Assembly (NCBI GenBank): GCA_003225005.1
Contig: QIAN01000072.1
Span: 1 to 63,945 of the forward strand
Reading direction: 5' to 3'
DNA length: 63,945 bases
DNA from: Acidobacteriota bacterium
GTDB taxonomy: Bacteria > Acidobacteriota > Terriglobia > Terriglobales > Acidobacteriaceae
Under the pieces are notes generated by a model. That model made no database searches. It was given only the letters and a program-made list of their open reading frames with translations, and was not told the DNA's origin. Of the stretch, positions 35,207-44,877 are shown piece after piece. The stretch's first letter is position 1. Every line of letters begins with the position of its first letter. The position numbers and the translations under genes were made by a program.

Positions 35207-38146
35207 CTAAAAAGCCTGCCCCAACGTGATGTAGTACTGAGTTGCCTTAAGCCCGGGCACCGGATTAAGGTTGCGCCCCACATCGATTCGGAGCGGTCCT
35301 ATGGGGGTCGAGTACCGGAGCCCAATTCCAACTGTGTTGCTGTAGTTATTGATGAAATTGTTGAAGTTGATGGCGCGGTAAACGTTGCCACCGTCATAGA
35401 AGACGACTCCTCCCAGGGCCTTCATAATCCCCAGCGGGAAACGGACTTCCGAGTTGAGAATAAAGAGCTGTCTTCCACCCACAGGCACTGTTACGTTGAC
35501 GCATCCCGACTGGTTTTTCAGAACGTTGCAGAAGGGAACCAGGCGTTGCGGTCCGGCTTCATCAATCGGGAAGCCACGCAGAGATGTTCCGCCACCGGAG
35601 AAATAAAGTTGGCTGGTGGGAACAAAACTTCCGGCGAAGGCTCTGGCCATGCCCAGCCGAATGCTGCTGGCCAACACCATTGCACGCACCGGTTTGTAGT
35701 AGGCATATTGCCCGAAAAATCTGACGAAATTTGCGCTGGAGCCAAGCGCGACCGGAGTGATCCCGAGATTCACGGTGGAGTACACGCCACGGTGCGCGTC
35801 CAAGGGCTTATCGCGAGTGTCCCGAATAAGGGCGCCAGACATTGTGGAGAGGCGGACATTTCGGTCGCGCTCCATTACCAGTTCAGGAACGAGCAGGTGT
35901 GACAGGATAGTCTTGTTGAAGTCGTAGCGAATCTGGAGCCGGGTATTGGTCTTACGGCTCAGCAGCCGCTCGACCTGGAACGACGCGTCACCAAGTCCAG
36001 CCGCGAAAAGCGGATTCTCCGTTGTGCGCTCAACTGAGATGGTTGTGAGTGAACTCCACGCGGAGCCCATAAAATGAGGTTGAGCGTAGCTGGTTATCGC
36101 CCGACTATCCAGGCGAGAGAGCAGAATGGAAGCGCTGGCAGTCTCCCCCAATCCCCGCATATTCCGGCGGTTGAACTCGACTAACCCGCGCGGGCTGGCA
36201 AACGTCGACTCGCTGGGTGCGATCTGATTTTTACCAAGCCCAATGGTTGGAAGTCCCGGTACGGCGACTGTGCCCGTAGGCACGTTCCCCCCGCGCCGTG
36301 ACACCTGGAATCCAAATCCATAAGTGATCTCATTACGTTTGGCTTCGTGTACTTTGACCACCGCTGCTTCCTCGTTTTGATCGGTAACAGGCTTTCGCGG
36401 CCCCACGCTGGACCAGTCGAATGTGTTCAGGTCATACAGACGACTCTCCGCTGCCAGTAAGTCAACTTTTCTCATAGGAGCTTCGGAGGAGACCTGCGCT
36501 GTTTTCTTGATGAGCGCGACCCGTGTGACCTTTTGTCCCAAATACATCACCTCGCTGACACGCACCATTTGGCGCTCGGTGACCGCGTAGGTCACGTCCA
36601 CGCGGTGCGGATCATCCTGATGCCGACTTACGCTGGTCTTTACCTCGGCATTGAGATATCCGCGGTTTAAGTAGGTGGCGGCAATCCGGTTGCGATCTTC
36701 CGACAAACGTCGCGCGGAGAACGGCGCTCCCGACCATATTTGGAAGCCAACAGGTGCGGTGAGTTGATTTTCCGGGACGCTGTTGTTTCCCGTTACTTGA
36801 ACATTGTCGACGACGCTTTGCGGGCCTTCTTCAATTTGGAAAGCGACATCAATCTTAGGCTCGTGATCGATTACCGTGGGAGTAATCTTGACGGCTTGGT
36901 ATCCCTTATCCTGGTAGAAGGCTTGAAGATTGTCCGCACTCTGCTTGAGCAGTTTTTGGCTGATGCTTCCATGCGTCAAGATGTGAGATTTCTTTATCGT
37001 GATCACCGGCAGTAAATCGGCTTCAGATATTTGATGGTTTCCCTGAAACGATATGCGATTGACCTCGTGCTTTTTCCCGCGATCAATTTCGTAGACGAGT
37101 ACGATCCGGTTTGCTTGCTGCTGAAAATCAGCGTTCACTGTCGCATCAAAAAACCCCTTCTTCTGAAAATGGTCGACGAGATTCCTTCGCCCTTCTTCCA
37201 CGAGGTCGTGATCAATGGTTCCCTCGGAATAGATAGGAATCAGTTTTTGCATTTGCCGCCCGGACAGGAAAGGAATGATGGAAAGTCTGGCACCCGTAGT
37301 GCGAATTGTCACCAGCGGGCCAACTTCCACTTTGAAAGACACATCGACGCGATTGGTCTCCGCGTGGTATTGCGGCGGGTTTTCCTGAACCGTGCTCGCC
37401 AGCCGGTGCTGTGTGGTCAGAGTTTTCTTGATCAGCGTCGTCGCTGCTTTAATCCGTTCGGGCGTGTAGGGTTTCCCCGGCTTAAGCAGGCCACCGCTGA
37501 ATCGGGCACGAAGCGAGCGTACCCGCTGAAGCAGGCGGGCTTGCTCAGGATCAGCAGGTCCTTCGAACCCAACCTTCCCAATGCGGGCCTGCTTGCCGAT
37601 CCGTACCACGAAGGTGACGTGCACCAGTTGCTCGGCGTCGTCGATCTGGGATTCGGAGTGAACCTGCGCCTGGAAGTAACCATTGCGTTCGAGGAACTGC
37701 AGCAACTGCGCCTCAGCTACCGGCATCCTGCCCTTGACGTATGGATATTCCTCCGGCATATCCACGACCTGCAAGAGACGGGTGAACGAAAAGTATTTGG
37801 CCAGGCCTTGAAAGTCGACAACACCAAGATAGTAGGCGGGCTCAAGAATGAAATTAAGCCGCAGTCCGGCGATGTCTGGGATCACGTTGACTGTGACTTT
37901 TTCGAACTGCCCAGTCTTTTGAAGGGCGTCAATGCTCGCTAGCACTTTTTCCTGGGAATAGGGCTGCCCTGGTTTCTGCACCACTAAGGCACGCAGTGGC
38001 TCCACATCTCGATGGGGATTCGCAATCAGGTCGACAGCGGTTACCGACTGGCCTTCATAGAGCGCTTGTGGACCCACCACCGTAGGAACTTGAGCCGCTG
38101 CGGCAGATGTGCTGAAGGCTAGAAAAAACAATAGTGAGATGCGCAT
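35207..38146 (-). CDS. BamA/TamA-family outer membrane protein with multiple POTRA domains
   Basis: About 979 residues. It starts with a signal peptide (MRISLLFFLAFSTSAAAAQ), then a long run of POTRA units (about residues 20-600; repeating motifs such as RIGKVGFEG, VNRISFQGNHQISEADL and VDNVQVTGNNSVPENQL), and a C-terminal 16-strand surface-antigen barrel with SGGGTSLRGFPIDEAGP and a terminal Phe (YYITLGQAF). The number of POTRAs is above TamA (3) and BamA (5) by length, probably six or seven. Start ATG-38146 is chosen for the signal peptide; the frame is open to 38338. The stop overlaps the ribosome site of tamB, so the pair is coupled. With tamB alongside, a TamA role is more likely than the main BamA. 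Confidence 0.88.
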   Translation of the reverse strand: MRISLLFFLAFSTSAAAAQVPTVVGPQALYEGQSVTAVDLIANPHRDVEPLRALVVQKPGQPYSQEKVLASIDALQKTGQFEKVTVNVIPDIAGLRLNFILEPAYYLGVVDFQGLAKYFSFTRLLQVVDMPEEYPYVKGRMPVAEAQLLQFLERNGYFQAQVHSESQIDDAEQLVHVTFVVRIGKQARIGKVGFEGPADPEQARLLQRVRSLRARFSGGLLKPGKPYTPERIKAATTLIKKTLTTQHRLASTVQENPPQYHAETNRVDVSFKVEVGPLVTIRTTGARLSIIPFLSGRQMQKLIPIYSEGTIDHDLVEEGRRNLVDHFQKKGFFDATVNADFQQQANRIVLVYEIDRGKKHEVNRISFQGNHQISEADLLPVITIKKSHILTHGSISQKLLKQSADNLQAFYQDKGYQAVKITPTVIDHEPKIDVAFQIEEGPQSVVDNVQVTGNNSVPENQLTAPVGFQIWSGAPFSARRLSEDRNRIAATYLNRGYLNAEVKTSVSRHQDDPHRVDVTYAVTERQMVRVSEVMYLGQKVTRVALIKKTAQVSSEAPMRKVDLLAAESRLYDLNTFDWSSVGPRKPVTDQNEEAAVVKVHEAKRNEITYGFGFQVSRRGGNVPTGTVAVPGLPTIGLGKNQIAPSESTFASPRGLVEFNRRNMRGLGETASASILLSRLDSRAITSYAQPHFMGSAWSSLTTISVERTTENPLFAAGLGDASFQVERLLSRKTNTRLQIRYDFNKTILSHLLVPELVMERDRNVRLSTMSGALIRDTRDKPLDAHRGVYSTVNLGITPVALGSSANFVRFFGQYAYYKPVRAMVLASSIRLGMARAFAGSFVPTSQLYFSGGGTSLRGFPIDEAGPQRLVPFCNVLKNQSGCVNVTVPVGGRQLFILNSEVRFPLGIMKALGGVVFYDGGNVYRAINFNNFINNYSNTVGIGLRYSTPIGPLRIDVGRNLNPVPGLKATQYYITLGQAF

Positions 38147-38334
38147 AGGAAGCCGGCTGACCTGGTTGCAGCAAGTATGGGCCTTGCGGCCTGACCACAA
38201 GCGAAGTGCAGAGCTTGACAGCGAACCAACCCGCAAGCGGACCATGTGTGATGCGCTTGAATAGAAATGAGTTGGTCGGTCCGGGAGCGGACGGATCGGG
38301 ACCTCGGCCAGAAACCGGACTTCAAAAAAAGATG

Positions 38335-40497
38335 TCAAGAAACAATCGTGACTATCTCGATTTCATCATTTTTATTTCCTGCATGGACGAGTACGCAACC
38401 AGCCCTTCGCTCCAGAAGAAGATCCGCGCTTGCGTCACCCAGCCTCAGGCCTCTAATGGTGAGTTGCGGAATGCCGTCAGGAAGGTGGGGATGATCGAAG
38501 ACAATGCGTTTGTGCTCGGGTTGTATGGAAATGCCCAGGCATGCCTGGAGAACGAGGAATGGTGCCGCCGCTGACCACGCCTGGGGCGAGCAAGCCACAG
38601 GATAAAGGGTCGGGCCCTCGCCATTCCGGCGCTCCAGCCCGCAGAGCAGTTCCGGCAGACGATGAAGCTCGACCATGCTGCTCAAATCGAGTAATCCCAA
38701 CAGAATTTGCGCCGCCAAGTCCTTGAACCCATATCTCGCCAGGCCGCAGGCAATCAAAGAATTGTCATGGGGCCAGACTGAACCGTTGTGATAGGAAAGC
38801 GGATTGTAGCGGACTTCGTCGCAAGCCACGGTACGTATTCCCCAGCCCGTGAAAGAATTGGGATTCAACAATGTTTCTGCGACGCGGCGAGCTCGGTCGT
38901 GCGACGCAATACCCATATACAGGCTGTGGCCTGGATTCGAAGTCCGCACTCGGCAGGGTTGTTTGTCGCCGTCCAGAGCCAGGGCATAGGTGGAAAGTTC
39001 GTCACACCAAAAGTGTTCCTCAAATTTGACGCGAATGCTCTCCGCTTCCCGCTCGAGAACACGAGACCTTTCGGTTTCGCCGAGAATACGGCTCAAGCGG
39101 GCTCCCGCCAATTTGGCGGCGTAGACGTATCCCTGTACCTCACAAAGAGCAATCGGGGCCTTGGCCAAGGTTCCGTCCGCATGGAACACGGAGTCATTCG
39201 AGTCCTTCCAGCCCTGCTGCACTAAACCGTGGCTCGAGTGTCGTGCATACTCGACAAAGCCGTCCCCATCAAGATCTCCGAACTTATCAATCCACTCGAG
39301 CGCCAGTTCCACGTGGGGCCACAGGCGCCGTAGAAACTCTTGATCCGCAGTGCGGCCGTAATATGCGTCGGCAAGAACAATAAACAAAGGTGTCGCATCC
39401 ACGCTGCCGTAATAGCAGCCGAAGGGAACTTCGCCCAGGGCAGCCATTTCTCCTTTGCGCGCCTCATGCAGTATCTTTCCCGGCTCAGCTTCAATCGACG
39501 GATTCAATTCCCGGGCCTGCGCCGACCGCAAAAAGTCCAAGACTCCTCTGGCGATTCCCGGGTTGAGCCACAACGTTTGCAGCGCCGTGATGATTCCGTC
39601 TCGGCCGAAAACCGTGCTGAACCAAGGCACGCCCGCATAGGGATAACCCGGCTCGGGGTTGCCCACCATCATCATTTGCACGTCGGCAACGGAGCGCGCC
39701 ATCCAATCGCTGAAGCGTGAATTAGAACTGTAAATTTGTGGGAAACCTTCGCGGACCGTTCTCAGTTCGTCGCGAGCAGCGGAAATAGCATGGGGAAAGC
39801 TTACGAAAGTCTCCGCGGAACAGGAATCGGAAGCAATCTCCAGCTGAAAAACTGCTTTCTGTTTGGGAAGCAGAGGGATTGCGAATTCAAGCTCTGAACC
39901 CGTGACGCGCGCCGGTGCAGGATTACACCGGACACAAGTCCGGCGGATAACGCTGTCCAACCCTTGATAGCGCAAGAGAACCGAGTTGTCCTGTACTTGG
40001 TCTGCCAGACGCTGGCCTCTTCTTGGTCTGCGAGTGCCGCGCACTTCAAAGATGTCCGCAAAGTCGGCATCGAAATTGATACGGAAGGGTACTAAAAGCT
40101 CCGACAGGCCATGATTCACGAACAGAAATTGTTCGTAACAAACGTCCCGCCAGAGGAATCTTGAGCGCAAGAGATGCAATGTGCCCCGAGGCTTGACCAC
40201 GTTGCCCTCGAACGAAACGTCCAGATTGGCCAGATCGGCGGAAAATAGAAAATTGTCCGCCTCGACCGTCGAACTCAGCAGCAAAGGGCGGGCATTCCAA
40301 AGATAGATGCTAAGTTGCGAGAGGTGACGTGTCCCCTCAAAGTAAAGCCCCTGCTCGCAAAGGCCAGAAGTTTGGATGTCGCCAATGCGATCGAACACGA
40401 AAAACATTCGCCCGTATTTGAGAACCTGGGCGCGATCATCGGAAGGCGATGAGGTGGCCGCTATGTAGTAGTGCTGGATGACGCCAGATTCGACCAA
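38335..40497 (-). CDS. Glycogen debranching enzyme, bacterial amylo-alpha-1,6-glucosidase type
   Basis: A 720-residue enzyme. An N-terminal beta domain of the GDE_N_bis type (LKYGRMFFVFDRIGDIQ, GLYFEGTRHLSQL) is followed from about residue 250 by an (alpha/alpha)6 glucosidase domain (GYPYAGVPWFSTVFGRDGI, WKDSNDSV, YNPLSYHNGSVWPHDNSLIA), which holds the acidic catalytic residues. Members remove alpha-1,6 branches or related linkages of glycogen-like glucans. The start is TTG-40497: GAGGGAG lies seven bases upstream, and the next ATG (40407) would cut into the conserved N-terminus. It overlaps the GT4 gene by 37 bases. Confidence 0.88.
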   Translation of the reverse strand: MVESGVIQHYYIAATSSPSDDRAQVLKYGRMFFVFDRIGDIQTSGLCEQGLYFEGTRHLSQLSIYLWNARPLLLSSTVEADNFLFSADLANLDVSFEGNVVKPRGTLHLLRSRFLWRDVCYEQFLFVNHGLSELLVPFRINFDADFADIFEVRGTRRPRRGQRLADQVQDNSVLLRYQGLDSVIRRTCVRCNPAPARVTGSELEFAIPLLPKQKAVFQLEIASDSCSAETFVSFPHAISAARDELRTVREGFPQIYSSNSRFSDWMARSVADVQMMMVGNPEPGYPYAGVPWFSTVFGRDGIITALQTLWLNPGIARGVLDFLRSAQARELNPSIEAEPGKILHEARKGEMAALGEVPFGCYYGSVDATPLFIVLADAYYGRTADQEFLRRLWPHVELALEWIDKFGDLDGDGFVEYARHSSHGLVQQGWKDSNDSVFHADGTLAKAPIALCEVQGYVYAAKLAGARLSRILGETERSRVLEREAESIRVKFEEHFWCDELSTYALALDGDKQPCRVRTSNPGHSLYMGIASHDRARRVAETLLNPNSFTGWGIRTVACDEVRYNPLSYHNGSVWPHDNSLIACGLARYGFKDLAAQILLGLLDLSSMVELHRLPELLCGLERRNGEGPTLYPVACSPQAWSAAAPFLVLQACLGISIQPEHKRIVFDHPHLPDGIPQLTIRGLRLGDASADLLLERRAGCVLVHAGNKNDEIEIVTIVS

Positions 40498-41558
40498 CTC
40501 AGAACTCCCTCGTCAATTCTAATAGCCGGGGGCTTCCCTCGACGCAGCCGTTTGTAAATATCCAGGTAGTTTTGAGCCATGCGCTCGGCAGTGAAATGCT
40601 GCTCGAAATGCTTCCGGCAATTTCGTCTGTCGATCTCGCCAATCCGTTCCACCGCATCTACGGCCGAATCAATATCGAGCGCGATGAAACCCGTAGTCCC
40701 ATCCCCGACGATCTCTGGAACCGATCCGAACGGATGCGCGATTACGGGGGTTCCACAGGCCAGCGCCTCGATCATTACCAACCCAAACGGCTCCGGCCAA
40801 TTAATGGGAAACAGCAGCGCGGCAGCATTTCCCAGGAAAGCATTTTTCTCCGCGGATCCGATTTCGCCAATGAACTGGACAAGAGGATGATCGAGCAACG
40901 GCTTAATGACTTTCTCGAAGTACTCCCGGTCCGCAGGATCGACCTTGGCGGCGATTTTTAACACTCTGCCCGACCGCTTGGCTATTTCAATCGCCTGGTC
41001 AACGCCCTTCTCTGGAGAAATCCGGCCAAGAAATGCCAAATATCCGCTCTTCCCCTCATCGAATGCAAAAGCACTCCGCGGCAGTCCGTGATGGACAGTT
41101 CCCTGCCAGTTCACCCAAGGAAAGGGTTGGCGCTGCCTGTCGGAAATTGACACCAGCGGGACTTCTCGAAAGTTTTCATAGATGGGTACGAGGTCGGGAA
41201 GATCGAGCCGTCCGTGGAGAGTACTGAGACACGGAGTCTGCTCACGCCTGGTCAATGGGAAATGCACATAGTCGGTATGGAAATGGATTAAATCGAAGTC
41301 CCTTGCCTGGCGAAAGACCTGCTCCAGCATGAGCACATGGTGGGGCAAAGGATCGATGCAATCGGAGTCGAGCCTTAGCGCCCGCTTGCAGACTGGCACC
41401 AGGCGCGCATTGGTTACGGAATCTCCACTGGCAAACAACGTTACGTCGTGGCCAAGGGAAACCAATTCTTCAGTCAGCCATGACACAACTCGTTCCGTTC
41501 CACCGTAAAGACGGGGGGGGACGCTCTCATAAAGCGGCGCTACTTGTGCGATCCTCAT
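40461..41558 (-). CDS. Glycosyltransferase family 4
   Basis: A 365-residue GT-B enzyme. The N-terminal domain has YGGTERVVSWLTEELVSLGHDVTLFASGDS, the acceptor side; the C-terminal nucleotide-sugar domain shows FLGRISPEKGVDQAIEIA and the E-x7-E motif EPFGLVMIEALACG. Start ATG-41558 (MRIAQVAPLY) is the family N-terminus; the longer frame to 41744 is not supported. It overlaps the debranching-enzyme gene by 37 bases, so both are likely made together. The pairing suggests a glucan or glycogen-like polymer, but the donor sugar is unknown. Confidence 0.88.
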   Translation of the reverse strand: MRIAQVAPLYESVPPRLYGGTERVVSWLTEELVSLGHDVTLFASGDSVTNARLVPVCKRALRLDSDCIDPLPHHVLMLEQVFRQARDFDLIHFHTDYVHFPLTRREQTPCLSTLHGRLDLPDLVPIYENFREVPLVSISDRQRQPFPWVNWQGTVHHGLPRSAFAFDEGKSGYLAFLGRISPEKGVDQAIEIAKRSGRVLKIAAKVDPADREYFEKVIKPLLDHPLVQFIGEIGSAEKNAFLGNAAALLFPINWPEPFGLVMIEALACGTPVIAHPFGSVPEIVGDGTTGFIALDIDSAVDAVERIGEIDRRNCRKHFEQHFTAERMAQNYLDIYKRLRRGKPPAIRIDEGVLSWSNLASSSTTT

Positions 41559-41908
41559 CGACTTTGCCGGTTTTTCCCCCTCGATCGGCGGAATCGTCCG
41601 CGGGTCTTGGTATGTGTATGCAAGCCTTAACTCAACACTAGAAGGCCCTACGCTGTGCTTCCATCGGGTGCGCGCTGTAACCCACATGTAGATCGTGCCG
41701 TAGGTTGCTTCCTTTTTCGCGTGTTCGTTCTCAGCAAAACACAACGGGGAGGATCAATTCAAGCCAGAGCTCGTAGCAATCAGCCTTTCGACTACTATTT
41801 GTCTCCACCATTTCCAACTGGGAGTGTCCCGCCCTTACGTTTTTTGCCAGCGCACAAATGCCGCCTACCTGGTGCCACGAGCTTTCCTTCTGGTACGCTG
41901 CATACGTT

Positions 41909-43660
41909 ATGCGACCTCTCCGGACTCTGTTTTTTCTAGTCGCCCTAGCTGTTTCCGCTTTCGCCCAGAATCTCAAACCAGTCGCCGACCGTCTCGCCGC
42001 CCAGAACGCCCTTTTCGACGAACAGTACGAGTCCGATCTGGGGAACTTTCCCGAGCGCGCCACCGCCTTCGGCGACTATCGATATAACGACAAGCTCGGC
42101 GACCGCTCACTCGATGCCATCGCCCAGTTCCACAAGATCGACGAGGCCTTCCTGACCCGGCTCGAAGCTATCCCGACTACTGGGTTCTCCGACCAGGACC
42201 AGCTCTCTCACAACCTCCTTGTTCGTGTCCTCCAGCAGCGCATCGCCGACTACGACCTCAAAGAGTACGAGATGCCAATCAACCAACAGAATGGCGTCCA
42301 CACCAACCTCGCCGACCTGCCGCTTTCGGTCCCACTCGACTCCCTCCAGCACTACCAGGACTACATTTCCCGTCTTCATCAGATCCCCCGAGTCCTCACC
42401 CAGACCACCGAAGTCCTTCGCGCCGGCATTCAAGACAAGCTCATGCCCGTCCGCTTCCTCATCGAGAAACTCTCCATCCAGTGTCAGGGCATCATCGACG
42501 CCGACCCTTTTCTGCTTCCGACAAAAAAGTTCCCGGCAGAGATCTCCGCCGAAGACCAGAAGCGCCTGACCCAGCAGATTACCGACGCCATCAACACCGA
42601 GGTCATCCCAGCCTATAAAACTTTCGCCGCCTTCCTCCGCACCGAATACGCGCCCCAGGGCCGCACCACATTGTCCGTCACCTCTCTGCCCAACGGCGTT
42701 AAGCGCTACCAAAACGACATCTACGCTCGCACCACCACCCACATGAGTCCGGACGAGATCCACCAACTCGGCTTGCGCGAGATCGACCGCATCCAGGCCG
42801 AAATGCTTGCCATCGCAAAAAAAGAAGGCTTCGCCGACCTCGCTTCATTTCGCGCCTCGTTCAAAACTAATACCAAATACATCCCGACCTCCGCCGAGCG
42901 GATCCTCGAGGACTTCCGCCACTACATCGCCCAGATGGAGCCCAAACTCCCGGAGCTCTTCACTCTGCTTCCGAAGTCGCCAGTCACCGTCGAAGCCATC
43001 CCCGTATACCAAGCCGCCGCAGCCACCCATTACGTCACCGGCACTCCCGACGGCAAGCGCCCCGGCCGCGTCGTCGTCGCCACCTCCAACTTCGCTGAGC
43101 GCTCGCTCATCAACGACGAGGCCATCGCCTATCACGAAGGCATCCCCGGACATCACATGCAGCTGTCCGTGCAGCAACAGCTCGCCGGATTGCCCAAGTT
43201 CCGCCTGCATGGTCTCGGCTTCAACGCCTACATCGAGGGCTGGGCCTTGTACGCCGAGCAACTCGGCAAAGAGGTCGGCTTCTACCAGGACCCCGTCTCC
43301 GACTACGGCCGCCTCTCCTCCGAACTTTTCCGTGCAGTGCGTCTAGTCATCGACACCGGAATCCACGCCAAAGGATGGACCCGCGACCAGGTCGTGGACT
43401 TCTTCCGCAAGTTCGAAGCCGTGGACGAGCCCACCGTTCAGTCCGAGACCGACCGCTACATCGCGTGGCCAGCACAAGCCCTCAGCTATAAGCTGGGCCA
43501 ACTAAAGATCCGTGAACTCCGCGACCGCGCCCAAAAAGAATTAGGCCCCAAATTCGACATCCGCAAATTCCACGACGAAATGCTCGACGGCGGAACCCTC
43601 CCCCTCGATCTTTTGGAAGCCCGCACCGACAAATGGATCGCCCAGCAAAAAATGAAATAG
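41909..43660 (+). CDS. DUF885-family secreted protein, metallopeptidase-like
   Basis: A 583-residue exported protein with a signal peptide (LRTLFFLVALAVSAFAQ). The C-terminal third has AYHEGIPGHHMQ, the zinc-site pattern of DUF885, followed by YIEGWALYAEQL with a candidate third ligand Glu. The mostly alpha-helical composition fits the family, whose members are poorly characterised; some relatives are carboxypeptidases. Start ATG-41909 is set by the signal peptide. A single gene on the plus strand, divergent from the GT4 gene. Confidence 0.87.
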   Translation: MRPLRTLFFLVALAVSAFAQNLKPVADRLAAQNALFDEQYESDLGNFPERATAFGDYRYNDKLGDRSLDAIAQFHKIDEAFLTRLEAIPTTGFSDQDQLSHNLLVRVLQQRIADYDLKEYEMPINQQNGVHTNLADLPLSVPLDSLQHYQDYISRLHQIPRVLTQTTEVLRAGIQDKLMPVRFLIEKLSIQCQGIIDADPFLLPTKKFPAEISAEDQKRLTQQITDAINTEVIPAYKTFAAFLRTEYAPQGRTTLSVTSLPNGVKRYQNDIYARTTTHMSPDEIHQLGLREIDRIQAEMLAIAKKEGFADLASFRASFKTNTKYIPTSAERILEDFRHYIAQMEPKLPELFTLLPKSPVTVEAIPVYQAAAATHYVTGTPDGKRPGRVVVATSNFAERSLINDEAIAYHEGIPGHHMQLSVQQQLAGLPKFRLHGLGFNAYIEGWALYAEQLGKEVGFYQDPVSDYGRLSSELFRAVRLVIDTGIHAKGWTRDQVVDFFRKFEAVDEPTVQSETDRYIAWPAQALSYKLGQLKIRELRDRAQKELGPKFDIRKFHDEMLDGGTLPLDLLEARTDKWIAQQKMK

Positions 43661-43752
43661 CACTGGACAGATTCACGTGGGGACGGCCGCCCCCGGCTGT
43701 CCGGCCGAGCAAAGCTCGGCCACGCTTTTGTGAACGGCACGCATCGTGGAGA

Positions 43753-43770
43753 GCGGACACTCCTGTCCGC
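43753..43770. repeat. Palindromic repeat GCGGACA-N4-TGTCCGC, copy 2
   Basis: A perfect 7-bp stem with the loop CTCC, 93 bases after the DUF885 stop. The neighbouring bases 43681-43723 (GGACGGCCGCCCCCGGCTGTCC and GGCCGAGCAAAGCTCGGCC) add two further hairpins of a related kind. Confidence 0.75.
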
Positions 43771-43892
43771 CGCCTTTGACTTTCCTCCCCAGCAGCTCTC
43801 CCAACCCATCCCCAGGTTCCGGCCATTCCTTATCATTTATGCATCAGGCCGCCTGCGCAAAGCGCACGCGGGTATTCCAGGGAGGAACGGAT

Positions 43893-44168
43893 ATGAGAGA
43901 GATGCTGATCTGCTGTTTGCCGGCGCTTCGGCCCAGTCAAAAAAGCCGAAGCCACAGGCCGGACCGCCGGCCAATCTACTCGTACACTCTCAAGGATTTC
44001 GACGCCAGGCCGGTTGACGCCCAATGCTGCGCTAGTTGACTACATGGCCGATTACGGCGGAAAGTTCGCAGGAGAACTCCTGCAACAAAAAGCGCATACG
44101 GCGAGGTTTGGACGAGACAAGGCGACGAATGGAAACTCCTGTACGTTCCGGAAACAAAAGTGGAGTGA
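43893..44168 (+). pseudogene. Decayed DUF4440/SnoaL-like (NTF2-fold) gene with signal peptide
   Basis: GGAGG at 43881-43885 precedes ATG-43893, which opens a signal-like start (MREMLICCLPAL). In frame with it, LKDFDARPV is followed by a stop at 44037-44039. A second frame, beginning about 44014, continues with TPNAALVDYMADYGGKFAGELLQ, and the first frame then resumes at about 44094 with YGEVWTRQGDEWKLLYVPETKVE and a TGA at 44166. Put together these give the C-terminal beta-strands of a DUF4440 protein: values such as DAALV-Y, EVW-R-G-EWK and ET are typical. At least two compensating frameshifts are needed. Sequencing errors are a possible alternative. Confidence 0.5.
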
Positions 44169-44726
44169 GGCTCTCGATCGTGGCGGCGATTTGACTCTCG
44201 ATAAAAGGTAGTGTTCAGTTGGAGACAACCGCACCACCAAATAACGTATCCGCCGAACCTCCCAGGCAGAAGTGGCCTTCTGGGTAAAGCTCATTTCGAC
44301 GTACAGTCCTCCCAGGCAGATATCTTGCGTCTATGCTCGCAACGGCACAGCAAGGGTTGCGCGGTGCAGTTCAACCGGAAGAACAGCCCGAACCCTTGGA
44401 TACTGACGCGGCGTCCATTCCATGGCTTTCCTCCTTACTTCGGGGGAGGCAGTCGCACTCTAAGCTGCAGGTTCTCTGCCAAAACAACCCCTGTCCGAGA
44501 TGGTTGATCCTGATCGTCTCTGCCTCCCAGGCCGATCAAATCGGGATGGCAAAATATGGCAACAACAAATCCTGTCATGCGAGCCTGGTTTCGAACGAGG
44601 GAGAGGGGGCCGGGGGCACCCATGCAAACCATGAAAATTCCCAATTGGATCGTGCGCCCAAGCACCTCAATTCGGCTCTGCCAAAGAATTATTTCAGGCA
44701 GAAAATTCACAGCCTCCCCGTGTGGC

Positions 44727-44744
44727 GCGGACACTCTTGTCCGC
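44727..44744. repeat. Palindromic repeat GCGGACA-N4-TGTCCGC, copy 3
   Basis: GCGGACA CTCT TGTCCGC: perfect 7-bp stem, 4-base loop, 134 bases before greA. It lies 1 kb from copy 2. Confidence 0.75.
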
Positions 44745-44861
44745 AAGCTGCGAAACTTGTCCCCGACACCCGCAAACCAGAATTTAGTAGTCAGTTACAC
44801 GCAACTCAGTACCCCGCTCCTAGCCAAAAGCTGGAAGCCAGAAGCCAGAAGCTATGAGGTT

Positions 44862-44867
44862 TATAAT
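44862..44867 (+). promoter_or_regulatory. TATAAT -10 element close to the greA start
   Basis: A consensus TATAAT ends 10 bases before the greA ATG (44878). A transcript from it would have almost no leader, and no Shine-Dalgarno sequence precedes the ATG, so a leaderless greA mRNA is possible. No good -35 is seen. Confidence 0.4.
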
Positions 44868-44877
44868 TCCATAAGCA

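Larger units (their letters stand above)
44169..44877. other. Gene-poor stretch upstream of greA, 0.71 kb
   Basis: No gene that I can support. It includes palindrome copy 3 (44727-44744) and, just before greA, a short tandem of AGAAGCC-like units at 44830-44853 and a TATAAT at 44862-44867. Confidence 0.5.

Noticed and set aside
44830-44853. Short tandem AGAAGCC units as a CRISPR array
   Set aside because: Units of 7 bases without spacers; only a minor microsatellite-like run.
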